NCBI RefSeq assembly: GCF_002993885.1
Contig: NZ_CM009578.1
Coordinates: forward strand, 2,936,009 to 3,000,008
Length of the DNA: 64,000 nucleotides
Source of the DNA: Sphingopyxis lindanitolerans
GTDB taxonomy: Bacteria > Pseudomonadota > Alphaproteobacteria > Sphingomonadales > Sphingomonadaceae
Direction: 5' to 3'
The notes below the pieces were generated by a model. That model searched no databases and was not told the DNA's origin. It saw nothing but the letters and a program-made list of their open reading frames with translations. Of this stretch, positions 7,055 through 15,726 are shown piece by piece. A program made the position numbers and the translations under genes. Position 1 is the first letter of the stretch; every line of letters begins with the position of its first letter.

Positions 7055-8511
7055 AGTTTGCGGCTGTGGAGCTTGGCGCCCTCGTCGCGCATCGTCTCGC
7101 AGGCGCGGATGCCGATCTGGAGGTGGGCGGCGATGGCTTCCTCGTAGAAGCGGTTCGCCTGTCCGGGCAGCTTGAGTTCGCCGTGGAGTGGCTTGTCGCT
7201 GACGCAGAGCAGCGTGCCATAGGGGACGCGGAAGCGATAACCCTGCGCGGCGATGGTGGCGCTCTCCATGTCGATGCCGATCGCGCGCGACTGCGAAAAG
7301 CGCAGCGCGCTGTCGGTGTAGCGCAATTCCCAATTGCGGTCGTCGGTGGTGACGACGGTGCCGGTGCGCATCCGTTTCTTGAGGTCGGCGCCGCTGGCCC
7401 CCGACACCGCCTCGGCCGCGCTGGCGAGCGCGAGCTGAACCTCGGCGATCGCGGGTATGGGGATTTCGGGGGGCAGGACCGCGTCGAGGATATGGTCGTC
7501 GCGAAGATAAGCGTGGGCGAGGACATAGTCGCCGATCCGCTGGCTGGGACGCAGGCCCCCGCAATGGCCGATCATCAGCCACGCCTCGGGCCGCAAGACC
7601 GCGAGATGGTCGCAGATCGTCTTGGCGTTTGCGGGGCCGACCCCGATGTTGACCAAGGTGATGCCCACGCCGTCGGGGGCGATCAAATGATAGGCGGGCA
7701 TCTGGTGCCGCCGCCACGCGCTGTCGGCGACGAGCGCGCTGGCGTTGACGCCGGGCTGATCGACATAAAGCCCCGCGGCGCCGGCGAGCGCGGTATAGCG
7801 GCCCTGGCCGACCTGCGACGCCGCCCAGACGACGAATTCGTCGACATAGCGGTGATAGTTGGTGAACAATATATAGCGCTGAAAATGCTCGGGCGCGGTG
7901 CCGGTGTAATGGCGCAGCCGCGCGAGGCTGAAGTCGGTGCGCAGCGCGTCGAACAGCGCCAGCGGCTGCGGCTTGGCGGGGTCGGCGCCGAACAGTCCGT
8001 CGGCCAGTTCGTCGCCGATGTCGGCGAGTTCGGTGGTCGGGAAATGGCGCGCGAGTTCGAGCGGCGTGACCCCGCCCATGTCGGACCCGTCGCTCGCGTC
8101 GAGCACATAGGGGAAGGGGATCTGCTGCCCGGTGCGTGTCACCTCGAGCGTGATGTCATAATGGCGCGCGAGCAGCAGGAGCTGGTCGCGCAGATAATCG
8201 GCGAACAGGTCGGGGCGCGTCACGGTGGTGACGAAGACGCCGCCGCGTTCGAAACGGCCGAAGGAAAGATTATGCCCCTTTTGCCCCTCGCGCTGTTCGC
8301 CGGTGGTGGTCAGGCGGATCGCCGGATAGTCGAACAGGCCGGTCGCGGCGGCGTCGGCCGGGGGCAGCGTGCGGTCGTGGACATAGGCCGCGATGGCCGA
8401 TTTGAGAGTGGAAACCGACGCGCGGAACTTGTCCTGAAGCTCGGCGATGATCGCATCGACGAGAGCGGCGGGGTCGGTGATGTCGGATGTGTTCGATGAT
8501 ACGGATGTCAT
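7024..8511 (-). CDS. amn: AMP nucleosidase
   Basis: A 495-residue enzyme that hydrolyses AMP to adenine and ribose 5-phosphate in purine salvage. The length matches the family (about 480-500). The N-terminal AMP nucleosidase domain covers the first third. The C-terminal nucleoside-phosphorylase-like catalytic domain contains GVGPANAKTICDH, GHCGGLRPSQRIGDYVLA and the purine-site segment IDMESATIAAQGYRF. Cytoplasmic. It is transcribed alone. Its 3' end is embedded in a short tandem duplication, and the reading frame stops at the first unit without apparent damage. Confidence 0.93.
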   Translation of the reverse strand: MTSVSSNTSDITDPAALVDAIIAELQDKFRASVSTLKSAIAAYVHDRTLPPADAAATGLFDYPAIRLTTTGEQREGQKGHNLSFGRFERGGVFVTTVTRPDLFADYLRDQLLLLARHYDITLEVTRTGQQIPFPYVLDASDGSDMGGVTPLELARHFPTTELADIGDELADGLFGADPAKPQPLALFDALRTDFSLARLRHYTGTAPEHFQRYILFTNYHRYVDEFVVWAASQVGQGRYTALAGAAGLYVDQPGVNASALVADSAWRRHQMPAYHLIAPDGVGITLVNIGVGPANAKTICDHLAVLRPEAWLMIGHCGGLRPSQRIGDYVLAHAYLRDDHILDAVLPPEIPIPAIAEVQLALASAAEAVSGASGADLKKRMRTGTVVTTDDRNWELRYTDSALRFSQSRAIGIDMESATIAAQGYRFRVPYGTLLCVSDKPLHGELKLPGQANRFYEEAIAAHLQIGIRACETMRDEGAKLHSRKLRAFNEPPFR

Positions 8512-8598
8512 CGCGACGCTGTTGCACGAAATTGTGACAAAAGGGAAGGGGCGGGAACGATCCTCCCCATCGCTACGCGACGGGGAGGATCATGCCAT

Positions 8599-9081
8599 TC
8601 AAAGCTGTTCGAGCATATGATCCGCGCTCGACACGCGGAATTCGCCCGGCGCTTCGACATTGAGCTGTTCGACGACGCCGTCGTTGACGATCATCGAAAA
8701 ACGCTGGCCGCGCTTGCCCATGCCAAAGGCGGTGCCGTCCATCGTCAGCCCGACCGCGTCGGCGAAGGCGCCGTTGCCGTCGGCGAGCATGGTGACGCTG
8801 TCGGTGGCGTTCGCGCCCTTGCTCCATGCGCCCATGACGAAGGCGTCGTTGACCGCGGTGCAGACGATTTCATCGACGCCCTTGGCCTTGAGCTCATCGG
8901 CCTTGTCGACGAAGCCCGGCAGATGCTTGGCCGAGCAGGTCGGGGTGAAGGCGCCGGGAACCGAGAAGAGCGCGACCTTGCGGCCCTTGAAATAATCGGC
9001 GGTGGTCACCTGTTCGGGTCCGTTTTCGGTAACCTTCACAAAGGTCGCGTCGGGCAGCTTGTCGCCGGTCTGGATCGTCAT
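8599..9081 (-). CDS. Peroxiredoxin, Prx5 type
   Basis: A 160-residue cytoplasmic atypical peroxiredoxin that reduces hydrogen peroxide and alkyl hydroperoxides. The peroxidatic Cys49 lies in PGAFTPTCS, and the conserved Arg is in KRGQRFSMI. There is no second conserved Cys near the C-terminus, so it is probably a 1-Cys form or uses glutathione/glutaredoxin, as found for many proteobacterial Prx5 proteins. It is not fused to glutaredoxin. It stands alone between amn and the palindromic element upstream of yqgE. Confidence 0.9.
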   Translation of the reverse strand: MTIQTGDKLPDATFVKVTENGPEQVTTADYFKGRKVALFSVPGAFTPTCSAKHLPGFVDKADELKAKGVDEIVCTAVNDAFVMGAWSKGANATDSVTMLADGNGAFADAVGLTMDGTAFGMGKRGQRFSMIVNDGVVEQLNVEAPGEFRVSSADHMLEQL

Positions 9082-9443
9082 CTTGGCATCCTTTCGTTTG
9101 GAGGGGTCGCGGCCGACATTGGAGCGCGACCGCCGCGAGTCAAGGCGTGGGCGGGTCGAGGACGGGAATAATCACGCGCGCAGGGCGTGCAGAGGCCGCT
9201 GGGAAGAACGGGGTTCACGCGGAGGCGCGGAGACATGGTGCCTGCCGCGAAGCGGCTTTCCCAGTCCCGCGCCGCGCCCGGCCGAACCATGGATTATAGT
9301 CGGGGGCCTGCCGGCCCATCTTCTTTCTCCGCGCCTCCGCGTCTCCGCGCGAACCCATTGGCTCTGCGCGCGAATAGATCATTCCCGCTACCATGCGAAC
9401 CTATCCGCTGGACCGCGCGGCGACGGCGCGGCATGATGGCGCC
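9082..9443. other. Gene-free stretch dominated by a long palindrome
   Basis: These 362 bases between the divergent peroxiredoxin and yqgE genes contain palindromic element B (9213-9354) and its flanks. I see no convincing reading frame. The promoters of both genes must lie here but no clear -35/-10 pair stands out. Confidence 0.6.
9213..9354. repeat. Long palindromic element (copy B)
   Basis: The left arm, from 9213 to 9233, carries two GCGGAGRC units, and the right arm, 9326-9354, carries three in opposite orientation, so the arms pair with one unit left over. The interior contains CTGCCGCGAAGCGGC and GGGGCCTGCCGGCCC-type small hairpins, which are also found in copies C and D. The outer GCGCAGAG arms are absent here. 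Confidence 0.75.
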
Positions 9444-10007
9444 ATGGACTCCGCCCCGCCCTTCTTCACCGGCCAGTTGCTGCTCGCGCTGCCGGGGATC
9501 GGCGATCCTCGCTTCGCGCATGCGGTGATCGCGATGATCAGCCATGACGAGGAAGGCGCGATGGGAATCGGGATCGCCGACCCGATCGACGGCATGACCG
9601 TCGGCGCGGTGCTCGACCAGCTCGAGATCGGGCATGACGGGCCGCTCGACCAGCCGGTTTTCCTTGGCGGGCCGGTCGAGCCGTCGCGCGGTTTCGTCAT
9701 CCACAGCCGCGACTGGGGCGGCGAAGGCGCGGTGCAGGTTGCCGATCGCTGGATGGTGTCGAGCTCGCACGACATATTGCGCGCGATCGGCGAAGGCCGC
9801 GGTCCCGCGCGCTGGCTGGTCGCGCTCGGCTATGCCGGCTGGTCGCCGGGGCAGCTCGAGGAGGAAATGGTCCGCCACGGCTGGCATGTCACCCCCGGCA
9901 GCGACGCCCTGCTCTTTGAAACGCCGCCGACCAATCGCTGGCAGGCGGCGTTCGCCGAAGCGGGCGTGGACGCGCGCTTGCTGACCACCGAAGGCGGCGA
10001 AGCGTAA
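9444..10007 (+). CDS. YqgE/AlgH family protein (UPF0301)
   Basis: A 187-residue member of the conserved YqgE/AlgH family, whose molecular function is not firmly known. The family opening TGQLLLALPGIGDPRFAHAV and the later VFLGGPVE and GYAGWSPGQLEEE segments are present. Length agrees with the family. The ATG at 9444 is used because the conserved domain begins there; the frame stays open to an ATG at 9393, but those residues look unconserved. It converges with the TPR gene across a shared hairpin. Confidence 0.85.
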   Translation: MDSAPPFFTGQLLLALPGIGDPRFAHAVIAMISHDEEGAMGIGIADPIDGMTVGAVLDQLEIGHDGPLDQPVFLGGPVEPSRGFVIHSRDWGGEGAVQVADRWMVSSSHDILRAIGEGRGPARWLVALGYAGWSPGQLEEEMVRHGWHVTPGSDALLFETPPTNRWQAAFAEAGVDARLLTTEGGEA

Positions 10008-10015
10008 GTGCTAAA

Positions 10016-10043
10016 CGTCGCCCCCGCGAAGTCGGGGGCGACG
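10016..10043. terminator. Bidirectional terminator / REP hairpin
   Basis: Perfect 11-bp arms (10016-10026 and 10033-10043) with a 6-base loop, followed by CTTTT on the plus strand. It lies in the 43-base gap between the convergent yqgE and TPR genes, so it can serve both. Confidence 0.7.
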
Positions 10044-10050
10044 CTTTTCC

Positions 10051-10458
10051 CTACCGCGCCAGCGCGAGCAGCGGTTTGCCCCTGTTGAGGTTGGCGAGCG
10101 CGGTGCGCGCGGCCCAGCGCGAATCCATATAGGTTCCGCTCGCCAATTCGACGTCGTAGCGGATCGGGCTGGCGATCGCGGCCTCATAGGCGGTGGCGGC
10201 GTCGGCGGCCTGCCCAAGGCGGGCGTAAGCGGTGCCGAGGTTGATCAGCCGCGACGGATCGCGCGCATCGATCGGGCTGTGCGTCAGTTCGTCGAGCGCG
10301 GCGGCGTTGCGACCGGCCTGCAATTCCTCATAGGCGACCGACAGCGGCGACAAATCGCCCGCGTCGGCGCCGCTGACGACGATCGATTGCGCCGCGGCAG
10401 GGCTCGCGAGCAAGCCCGCGACAGCGGCGGCGAGGACCAGCGGCAGGATTTTTTTCAT
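10051..10458 (-). CDS. Exported tetratricopeptide-like protein
   Basis: A 135-residue protein with a clear signal peptide (MKKILPLVLAAAVAGLLASPAAAQ). The mature part has one or two TPR-like helical repeats (NLGTAYARLGQAADAATAYEAAI at about residues 70-92). Its function is unknown; small periplasmic TPR proteins usually act in protein-protein contacts. It is transcribed alone, toward yqgE, and starts from the same 393-base spacer that precedes ahcY. Confidence 0.75.
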   Translation of the reverse strand: MKKILPLVLAAAVAGLLASPAAAQSIVVSGADAGDLSPLSVAYEELQAGRNAAALDELTHSPIDARDPSRLINLGTAYARLGQAADAATAYEAAIASPIRYDVELASGTYMDSRWAARTALANLNRGKPLLALAR

Positions 10459-10851
10459 GATCTCTATCTCCCCGAAAACTTTGGACGATTTTCCGTCTCA
10501 TGCGACGAAAAGTCAATATTTCCGGAGGGTTGTAACATGGGTGTCACAAAGGTCGATTAGGCTTATCGCCAAGGCGTATTATAAGGCACGATTATCAGAA
10601 TCTTGGGCGCGGCGACTCCGTGTCACAAAGCCGCGCGGGTGATTGTCACAATTGCGGCCGCCGAAAATTATTTTCGCGCCGCCCCGGTTCGCGGCGGCCG
10701 AGTCGTGCCGAAAGCGCGACCGCGGACGGCGCGGGCCTTGAGGATATAAAGAAAAGTTTATATTTGATCGAAGCGGCGCTTTCGGCTAGGGCGCCGGGCA
10801 AATTTCGTGGCCGCTCGCCTGCGGTCGACTTCGCCAGACTGGAGACTATTC
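10459..10851. other. Gene-free spacer before ahcY
   Basis: A 393-base spacer between the divergent TPR and ahcY genes. It contains GTAACATGGGTGTCAC-like sequence near 10530, two further GTCACAA stretches near 10620-10650, a GC-rich partly palindromic zone at 10660-10740, and an AT-rich inverted repeat at 10744-10763. No open frame looks coding, and no known riboswitch core was recognised. Confidence 0.6.
10744..10763. promoter_or_regulatory. Candidate operator upstream of ahcY
   Basis: ATATAAA-GAAAAG-TTTATAT is a perfect 7-bp inverted repeat with a 6-base spacer, about 90 bases before the ahcY start. It stands out by AT content. It resembles the type of site bound by ArsR-family SAH-responsive regulators (SahR) in some proteobacteria. 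That assignment is an inference. Confidence 0.4.
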
Positions 10852-12267
10852 GTGGCTACTCTCGCCGCCGACACCCGTGACTATGTGATCGCCGACATCG
10901 GGCTTGCCGATTTCGGGCGCAAGGAAATCAACATCGCCGAAACCGAAATGCCGGGCCTGATGGCGCTGCGCGAAGAGTTCGGGGCGTCGCAGCCGCTGAA
11001 GGGCGCGCGCATCGTCGGGTCGCTGCACATGACGATCCAGACCGCGGTGCTGATCGAGACGCTGACCGCGCTCGGCGCCGAGGTGCGCTGGGCGACGTGC
11101 AATATCTTCTCGACCCAGGACCATGCCGCCGCCGCGATCGCCGCGTCGGGGGTGCCGGTGTTCGCGATCAAGGGCGAAAGCCTCGCCGATTATTGGGATT
11201 ATGTCGGCCGCATCTTCGACTGGGGCGTCGACGATGGCACGACGTGCAATCTGATCCTCGACGACGGCGGCGATGCGACGATGTTCGCGCTGTGGGGCGC
11301 CAAGCTCGAAGCCGGGCAGACGATGCCTGCGCCCGAGAATGAGGAAGAGATCGAGATGCAGCGCGCGCTGAAGGCGTTCGTCGCGGCGAACCCCGGTTAC
11401 CTGACCAAGACGGTCAAGGCGATCAAGGGCGTGTCGGAGGAAACGACGACCGGCGTCCACCGCCTGTACCACATCGCCAAGAAGGGCGAGTTGCCCTTCC
11501 CCGCGATCAACGTCAACGACAGCGTCACCAAGTCGAAGTTCGACAATCTTTATGGCTGCAAGGAATCGCTCGTCGACGCGATCCGCCGCGGCACCGACGT
11601 GATGCTCGCGGGCAAGGTCGCCACCGTCGCCGGCTTCGGCGACGTCGGTAAGGGCTCGGCGCAGTCGCTCCGCAACGGCGGCGCGCGCGTGCTGGTCACC
11701 GAAATCGACCCGATCTGCGCGCTGCAGGCGGCGATGGAGGGCTTCGAGGTCGTGACGATGGACGAGGCGGTCAAGCGTTCGGACATCTTCGTCACCGCGA
11801 CGGGCAACGCCGACGTCATCACCGCCGAGCATATGGCGGGCATGAAGAATATGGCGATCGTCTGCAACATCGGCCATTTCGACAGCGAGATCCAGATCGC
11901 GGCGCTCGCCAATTACAAGTGGACCGAAGTGAAGCCGCAGGTCGACCTGGTCGAATTCCCCGACGGCAAGCAGATCATCATCCTGTCGAAGGGCCGCCTG
12001 GTCAATCTCGGCAACGCGACGGGCCACCCGAGCTTCGTGATGTCGGCGAGCTTCACCAACCAGACGCTCGCGCAGATCGAACTGTGGACGCGCAGCGAGC
12101 AGTATAAGAACGACGTCTATGTCCTGCCCAAGCATCTCGACGAAAAGGTCGCGGCGCTGCACCTCGACAAGCTCGGCGTGCAATTGAGCAAGCTGAGCCA
12201 GAAGCAGGCCGACTATATCGGGGTACCGGTCGAAGGCCCGTTCAAGCCCGACCATTATCGGTATTGA
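10852..12267 (+). CDS. ahcY: Adenosylhomocysteinase (S-adenosyl-L-homocysteine hydrolase)
   Basis: A 471-residue NAD-dependent enzyme that splits S-adenosylhomocysteine into adenosine and homocysteine and so closes the activated-methyl cycle. Substrate-binding segments [13 protein letters not shown] and [14 protein letters not shown] lie in the N-terminal part. The NAD site [17 protein letters not shown] is central, and the family C-terminus KPDHYRY is intact. Cytoplasmic homotetramer in known members. Start GTG at 10852 is supported by GGAG seven bases upstream; the frame is open farther upstream without a ribosome site. It is monocistronic and separated from the TonB receptor by 148 bases. 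Confidence 0.97.
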   Translation: MATLAADTRDYVIADIGLADFGRKEINIAETEMPGLMALREEFGASQPLKGARIVGSLHMTIQTAVLIETLTALGAEVRWATCNIFSTQDHAAAAIAASGVPVFAIKGESLADYWDYVGRIFDWGVDDGTTCNLILDDGGDATMFALWGAKLEAGQTMPAPENEEEIEMQRALKAFVAANPGYLTKTVKAIKGVSEETTTGVHRLYHIAKKGELPFPAINVNDSVTKSKFDNLYGCKESLVDAIRRGTDVMLAGKVATVAGFGDVGKGSAQSLRNGGARVLVTEIDPICALQAAMEGFEVVTMDEAVKRSDIFVTATGNADVITAEHMAGMKNMAIVCNIGHFDSEIQIAALANYKWTEVKPQVDLVEFPDGKQIIILSKGRLVNLGNATGHPSFVMSASFTNQTLAQIELWTRSEQYKNDVYVLPKHLDEKVAALHLDKLGVQLSKLSQKQADYIGVPVEGPFKPDHYRY

Positions 12268-12415
12268 GCGCGTCCCTTATGAAGACGTGGCTTTGGTGCA
12301 ACACATCGCATCCACATGTGACATGTTGGTGAGATTTTTATGGAATTCTGAAAAGCCCCCATTAAGGTCAGGCCTTATGGGGAGCTTTGCCTCCCTCTGA
12401 AAACCGGGGAGTTAC

Positions 12416-15400
12416 ATGATGAAGTTGTTTGCAAGGGCCGCGCTTGGCGCGTGCGTTTCCTTTATTGCACTGTCCGCATCGGGCGCCGCGCTTGCGCAGG
12501 AACAGGACAGCGTCGCGCCGCAGGAGAGCGTCGACTCGAAGAATTCCGACGAAACGATCATCGTCACCGGTTCGCGTATCGCGCGGCCCAATTACGACAC
12601 CGTCGAACCCGTCATTGTCGTCGGCTCGCAAAGCATCGAAGATCGCGGTTTCACGACGCTGGGCCAGGCGCTCAGTGAGCAGCCGGCTTTCGGCGTTCCG
12701 GGTGCGTCGCCTGTCGGTGCCCAGTCGTCTTTCGGTCCGGGGCAGAACTTCGTCGACTTCTTCAGCCTTGGCTCGCAGCGTACACTGACGCTCGTCAACG
12801 GCCGGCGCTTTGTCGGCTCGAACACCTCGTCGATTTTCGGTCCCACGGGATCGGGCGGTAGCCAGGTCGACCTCAACATCATTCCGACCAAGTTGATCGA
12901 TCGTGTCGAAACCATCGCGGTCGGCGGTGCGCCGATCTATGGCTCCGACGCGATCGCCGGAACTGTCAACGTGATCATGAAGCGCGATTACGAAGGTTTC
13001 GAGATCGACGGGCAGTACGGCCTTTCGTCGCGCGGCGATGCTGAGGAATATCGTGTGCGGGGCCTCGCAGGCTTCAACTTCGGGGATGGCCGCGGGAACT
13101 TCGTGATCTCGGGCGAATATAACAAGGCGGGCGGCCTACTTTACACTGACCGAAAATTGACGTCGAGCGGTGATTTCTTTGCGGATACCAATGATCCTGC
13201 GGATCGTTACACGCGGCGTATTTTTCGTGACCGTCGCATCCCCTCCATTGCGGAAACCGGCATTCCGTTGGTAGGCAGTCTTCTGGGTTTTCCGATTACT
13301 GACACGCAGGCGGTCAATTATTTCGGCTACCCGGAGCAAGTGGATGGTACGGTTCAGATCGGTGGACTTGATCAAAAGTTTGACGCCAATGGCAACCTGA
13401 TTCCGATTATGTATGGAACTCCCACCGGCCTTCCCGGCGATCTGAATATCGATTTTTCGGGCGGCAATGGCTTTAGCCTCATTCCGCTGTCCAATCTTTT
13501 GTCCAAGATCGAGCGCATCAACGCGCTTTCGATGGCTGAATACCAGTTAACCGACAATATTCGCGTTTTTGCTGAGGGTTGGTATAGCCGTAGCAAGGGC
13601 ACTAACCTGCGCGATCAGCCCGAATATAATTCCGGTATATTCGACGCCGATGGAGCGCCCGCCGGAAACTTCATTATGAGCATCGATAACCCGTATCTCA
13701 GCGATGAGACGAGGGCAGCAATTATCGATTCCATCAACAATAACCCGTTCAGCGATCAGAATTTCTTTGGAGGATCGCAGGATTATTTCTATCTCGGCCG
13801 CGCCAACACCGATCTCGTTTCGGGTCAAAGTGTCGGCAAGTCAGAGGTGATCCGCGGCGTGCTCGGTCTCGATGGTGATTTCGACTTCAACGGTCGTTCG
13901 ATCAACTGGGAAGTCGTCGGCGTCTATGGTCGGGCCAAGACCAAGGCCCGCAATACCGCGCTTGCCACGCAGAATCTGTTCAATGCGCTCGATGCGGTCG
14001 ACGAGGGGGTGTACAATGGCGGCCCCGCCAACGGCAACATCATCTGCCGCCCAGGTCACCCAGAAAGCAGCGCGCCGACGATCAGTTCGACCTGCGCGCC
14101 GCTCAATCCCTTTGGTCTGAATCAGGCATCGCAGGCTGCGCGCGACTATGTGACTGGTATCGCCACCCCTGTAGCATTGAACCAGCAGTGGACGGTCACC
14201 GCATCGCTCGCGGGGCCCGTCGCCTCGCTGCCGGGTGGCGATCTCGCTTTCGCAGTCGGATACGAACATCGCTACGAAAGCCAGAAATTCGACCCCGGCG
14301 CCTTCTTCCTCGGCGGACCGGACAATACGCCTGATGTCGATGAAAACGGCGATGGCGATCCGACGAATGACCCGAGTCCCTATGGTCAGACGGTGCCGAT
14401 CATCGGCAGCTATGGGAATTTCAACACCGACGAAGTCTTCGGGGAGATGCGTGCCGATCTGGTCGGTCCCGACCAGAATATTCCGCTGATCCACGCGCTC
14501 GAATTCAAGGGCGCAGCACGCTACGTCGATCACAATTTCTCTGGCGCTGACCTGACCTGGACGCTCGGTGGGCGCTGGAAGCCGGTCGAAGATCTTACGA
14601 TCCGTGGAAACTTCACTCGCGCAATCCGCTCGCCGTCTATTACCGAGGCGATCAATCCCGCTCAGAGCTATTTCGGTTTCGCGACCGACCCTTGTGACAA
14701 GAATCAGGTGAAGAATGGCCCTGATCCGGCGACGCGACGTGCGAACTGTATTGCTGCCGGTATCGATCCTGACACCTTCGGCTCACTGTCGGCGCAGCGC
14801 TCCTTCCCGGGCGCGGTTGCAGGCGATTCGACCCTCACAGCCGAAAAATCGAATAGCTGGACGATCGGTGCGCTGTTCCAGCCCACCTTCCTGCGCCGCT
14901 TCAACGCATCGGTCGATTATATCGACATCAAGGTGAAGGACGTCATCACCGACTTTACCGCCGGGCAGGTGCTGAGCGCGTGCTATGACTCGACGGATTA
15001 TCCCAACAATCGCTTCTGTGATCAGATTCAGCGTGACGATGATGGGCAGCTGTCGTTCATCCAGACAGGTTATGCGAACCAGGCTGAGCTGCGTTACAAG
15101 GGAATTCTGGCGAATGTCGACTATACGTTTGACACACCCTTCCTCGGCGCAGACAGCCGCATGAACCTGTCGGTAAACTACCAGTATCTCGACACGCTGT
15201 CGAACCGTGCTGGTGCGGGAGCCGCCACAAATACAGCGGGCGAAATAGGTCTGTCGCAGCATAAAGCGCTGGCGTCTCTGAACTATGTCAACAAAGACTT
15301 TGGCGCACTCATTTCGGCATCATATTTCGGCAAAGCGAAATATGATGTGAATGAAGACCCCGATTTCCGCACGCCGAACAGCGTCGGCGACGTTGTCTTC

Positions 15401-15574
15401 ATCAATGCGTCGATGACTTTCAAAGTTCAGGATAATTTCCAGCTGCGCTTCGTGGTCGACAATCTGTTCGATGCGCGTCCGCCTTATCCGTCGCCGATCG
15501 GCGGCGGGACGATCACCTACTTCCGTGGGGTGCTTGGTCGCTATTTCCGCGTCGGTGCTACCGCCAGCTTCTGA
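12416..15574 (+). CDS. TonB-dependent outer-membrane receptor (large)
   Basis: A 1052-residue TonB-dependent receptor. A signal peptide (to about residue 27, ALAQ) is followed by a TonB-box-like ETIIVTGSRI, a plug domain with LTLVNGRRF and GSDAIAGTVNVIMKRDY, and a long beta-barrel ending in aromatic GRYFRVGATASF. The ligand cannot be read from sequence; receptors of this size in sphingomonads take up siderophores, oligosaccharides or peptides. GGGGAG lies five bases before the ATG. Base composition is lower than in neighbours in places (30 G+C of 60 bases at 13321-13380 by hand count), with more A/T-ending codons. It has its own terminator. Confidence 0.92.
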   Translation: MMKLFARAALGACVSFIALSASGAALAQEQDSVAPQESVDSKNSDETIIVTGSRIARPNYDTVEPVIVVGSQSIEDRGFTTLGQALSEQPAFGVPGASPVGAQSSFGPGQNFVDFFSLGSQRTLTLVNGRRFVGSNTSSIFGPTGSGGSQVDLNIIPTKLIDRVETIAVGGAPIYGSDAIAGTVNVIMKRDYEGFEIDGQYGLSSRGDAEEYRVRGLAGFNFGDGRGNFVISGEYNKAGGLLYTDRKLTSSGDFFADTNDPADRYTRRIFRDRRIPSIAETGIPLVGSLLGFPITDTQAVNYFGYPEQVDGTVQIGGLDQKFDANGNLIPIMYGTPTGLPGDLNIDFSGGNGFSLIPLSNLLSKIERINALSMAEYQLTDNIRVFAEGWYSRSKGTNLRDQPEYNSGIFDADGAPAGNFIMSIDNPYLSDETRAAIIDSINNNPFSDQNFFGGSQDYFYLGRANTDLVSGQSVGKSEVIRGVLGLDGDFDFNGRSINWEVVGVYGRAKTKARNTALATQNLFNALDAVDEGVYNGGPANGNIICRPGHPESSAPTISSTCAPLNPFGLNQASQAARDYVTGIATPVALNQQWTVTASLAGPVASLPGGDLAFAVGYEHRYESQKFDPGAFFLGGPDNTPDVDENGDGDPTNDPSPYGQTVPIIGSYGNFNTDEVFGEMRADLVGPDQNIPLIHALEFKGAARYVDHNFSGADLTWTLGGRWKPVEDLTIRGNFTRAIRSPSITEAINPAQSYFGFATDPCDKNQVKNGPDPATRRANCIAAGIDPDTFGSLSAQRSFPGAVAGDSTLTAEKSNSWTIGALFQPTFLRRFNASVDYIDIKVKDVITDFTAGQVLSACYDSTDYPNNRFCDQIQRDDDGQLSFIQTGYANQAELRYKGILANVDYTFDTPFLGADSRMNLSVNYQYLDTLSNRAGAGAATNTAGEIGLSQHKALASLNYVNKDFGALISASYFGKAKYDVNEDPDFRTPNSVGDVVFINASMTFKVQDNFQLRFVVDNLFDARPPYPSPIGGGTITYFRGVLGRYFRVGATASF

Positions 15575-15592
15575 TCGAAGCATGGACGCAGG

Positions 15593-15620
15593 AAAGGCCC
15601 GCCCTTGTTGGCGGGCCTTT
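15593..15620 (+). terminator. Rho-independent terminator of the TonB receptor
   Basis: An 11-bp stem (15593-15603 with 15610-15620) with a six-base loop and a TTTTC tail, 18 bases after the receptor stop codon. Confidence 0.9.
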
Positions 15621-15726
15621 TCATTTGGGGGTAGTCGAGTGTGCCGCCGTCCTTGTCGTGCGTTTCGTCGCGCGACGCTTGCGGAACCGATGCCAGACGA
15701 TTGAAACGCCGCAAGACAGTCGATAG

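Noticed and set aside
10660..10851. SAH or SAM riboswitch upstream of ahcY
   Set aside because: I looked for the SAH-riboswitch and SAM-II core motifs and saw none. The GC-rich zone folds only as ordinary palindromic sequence. A covariance search would decide.
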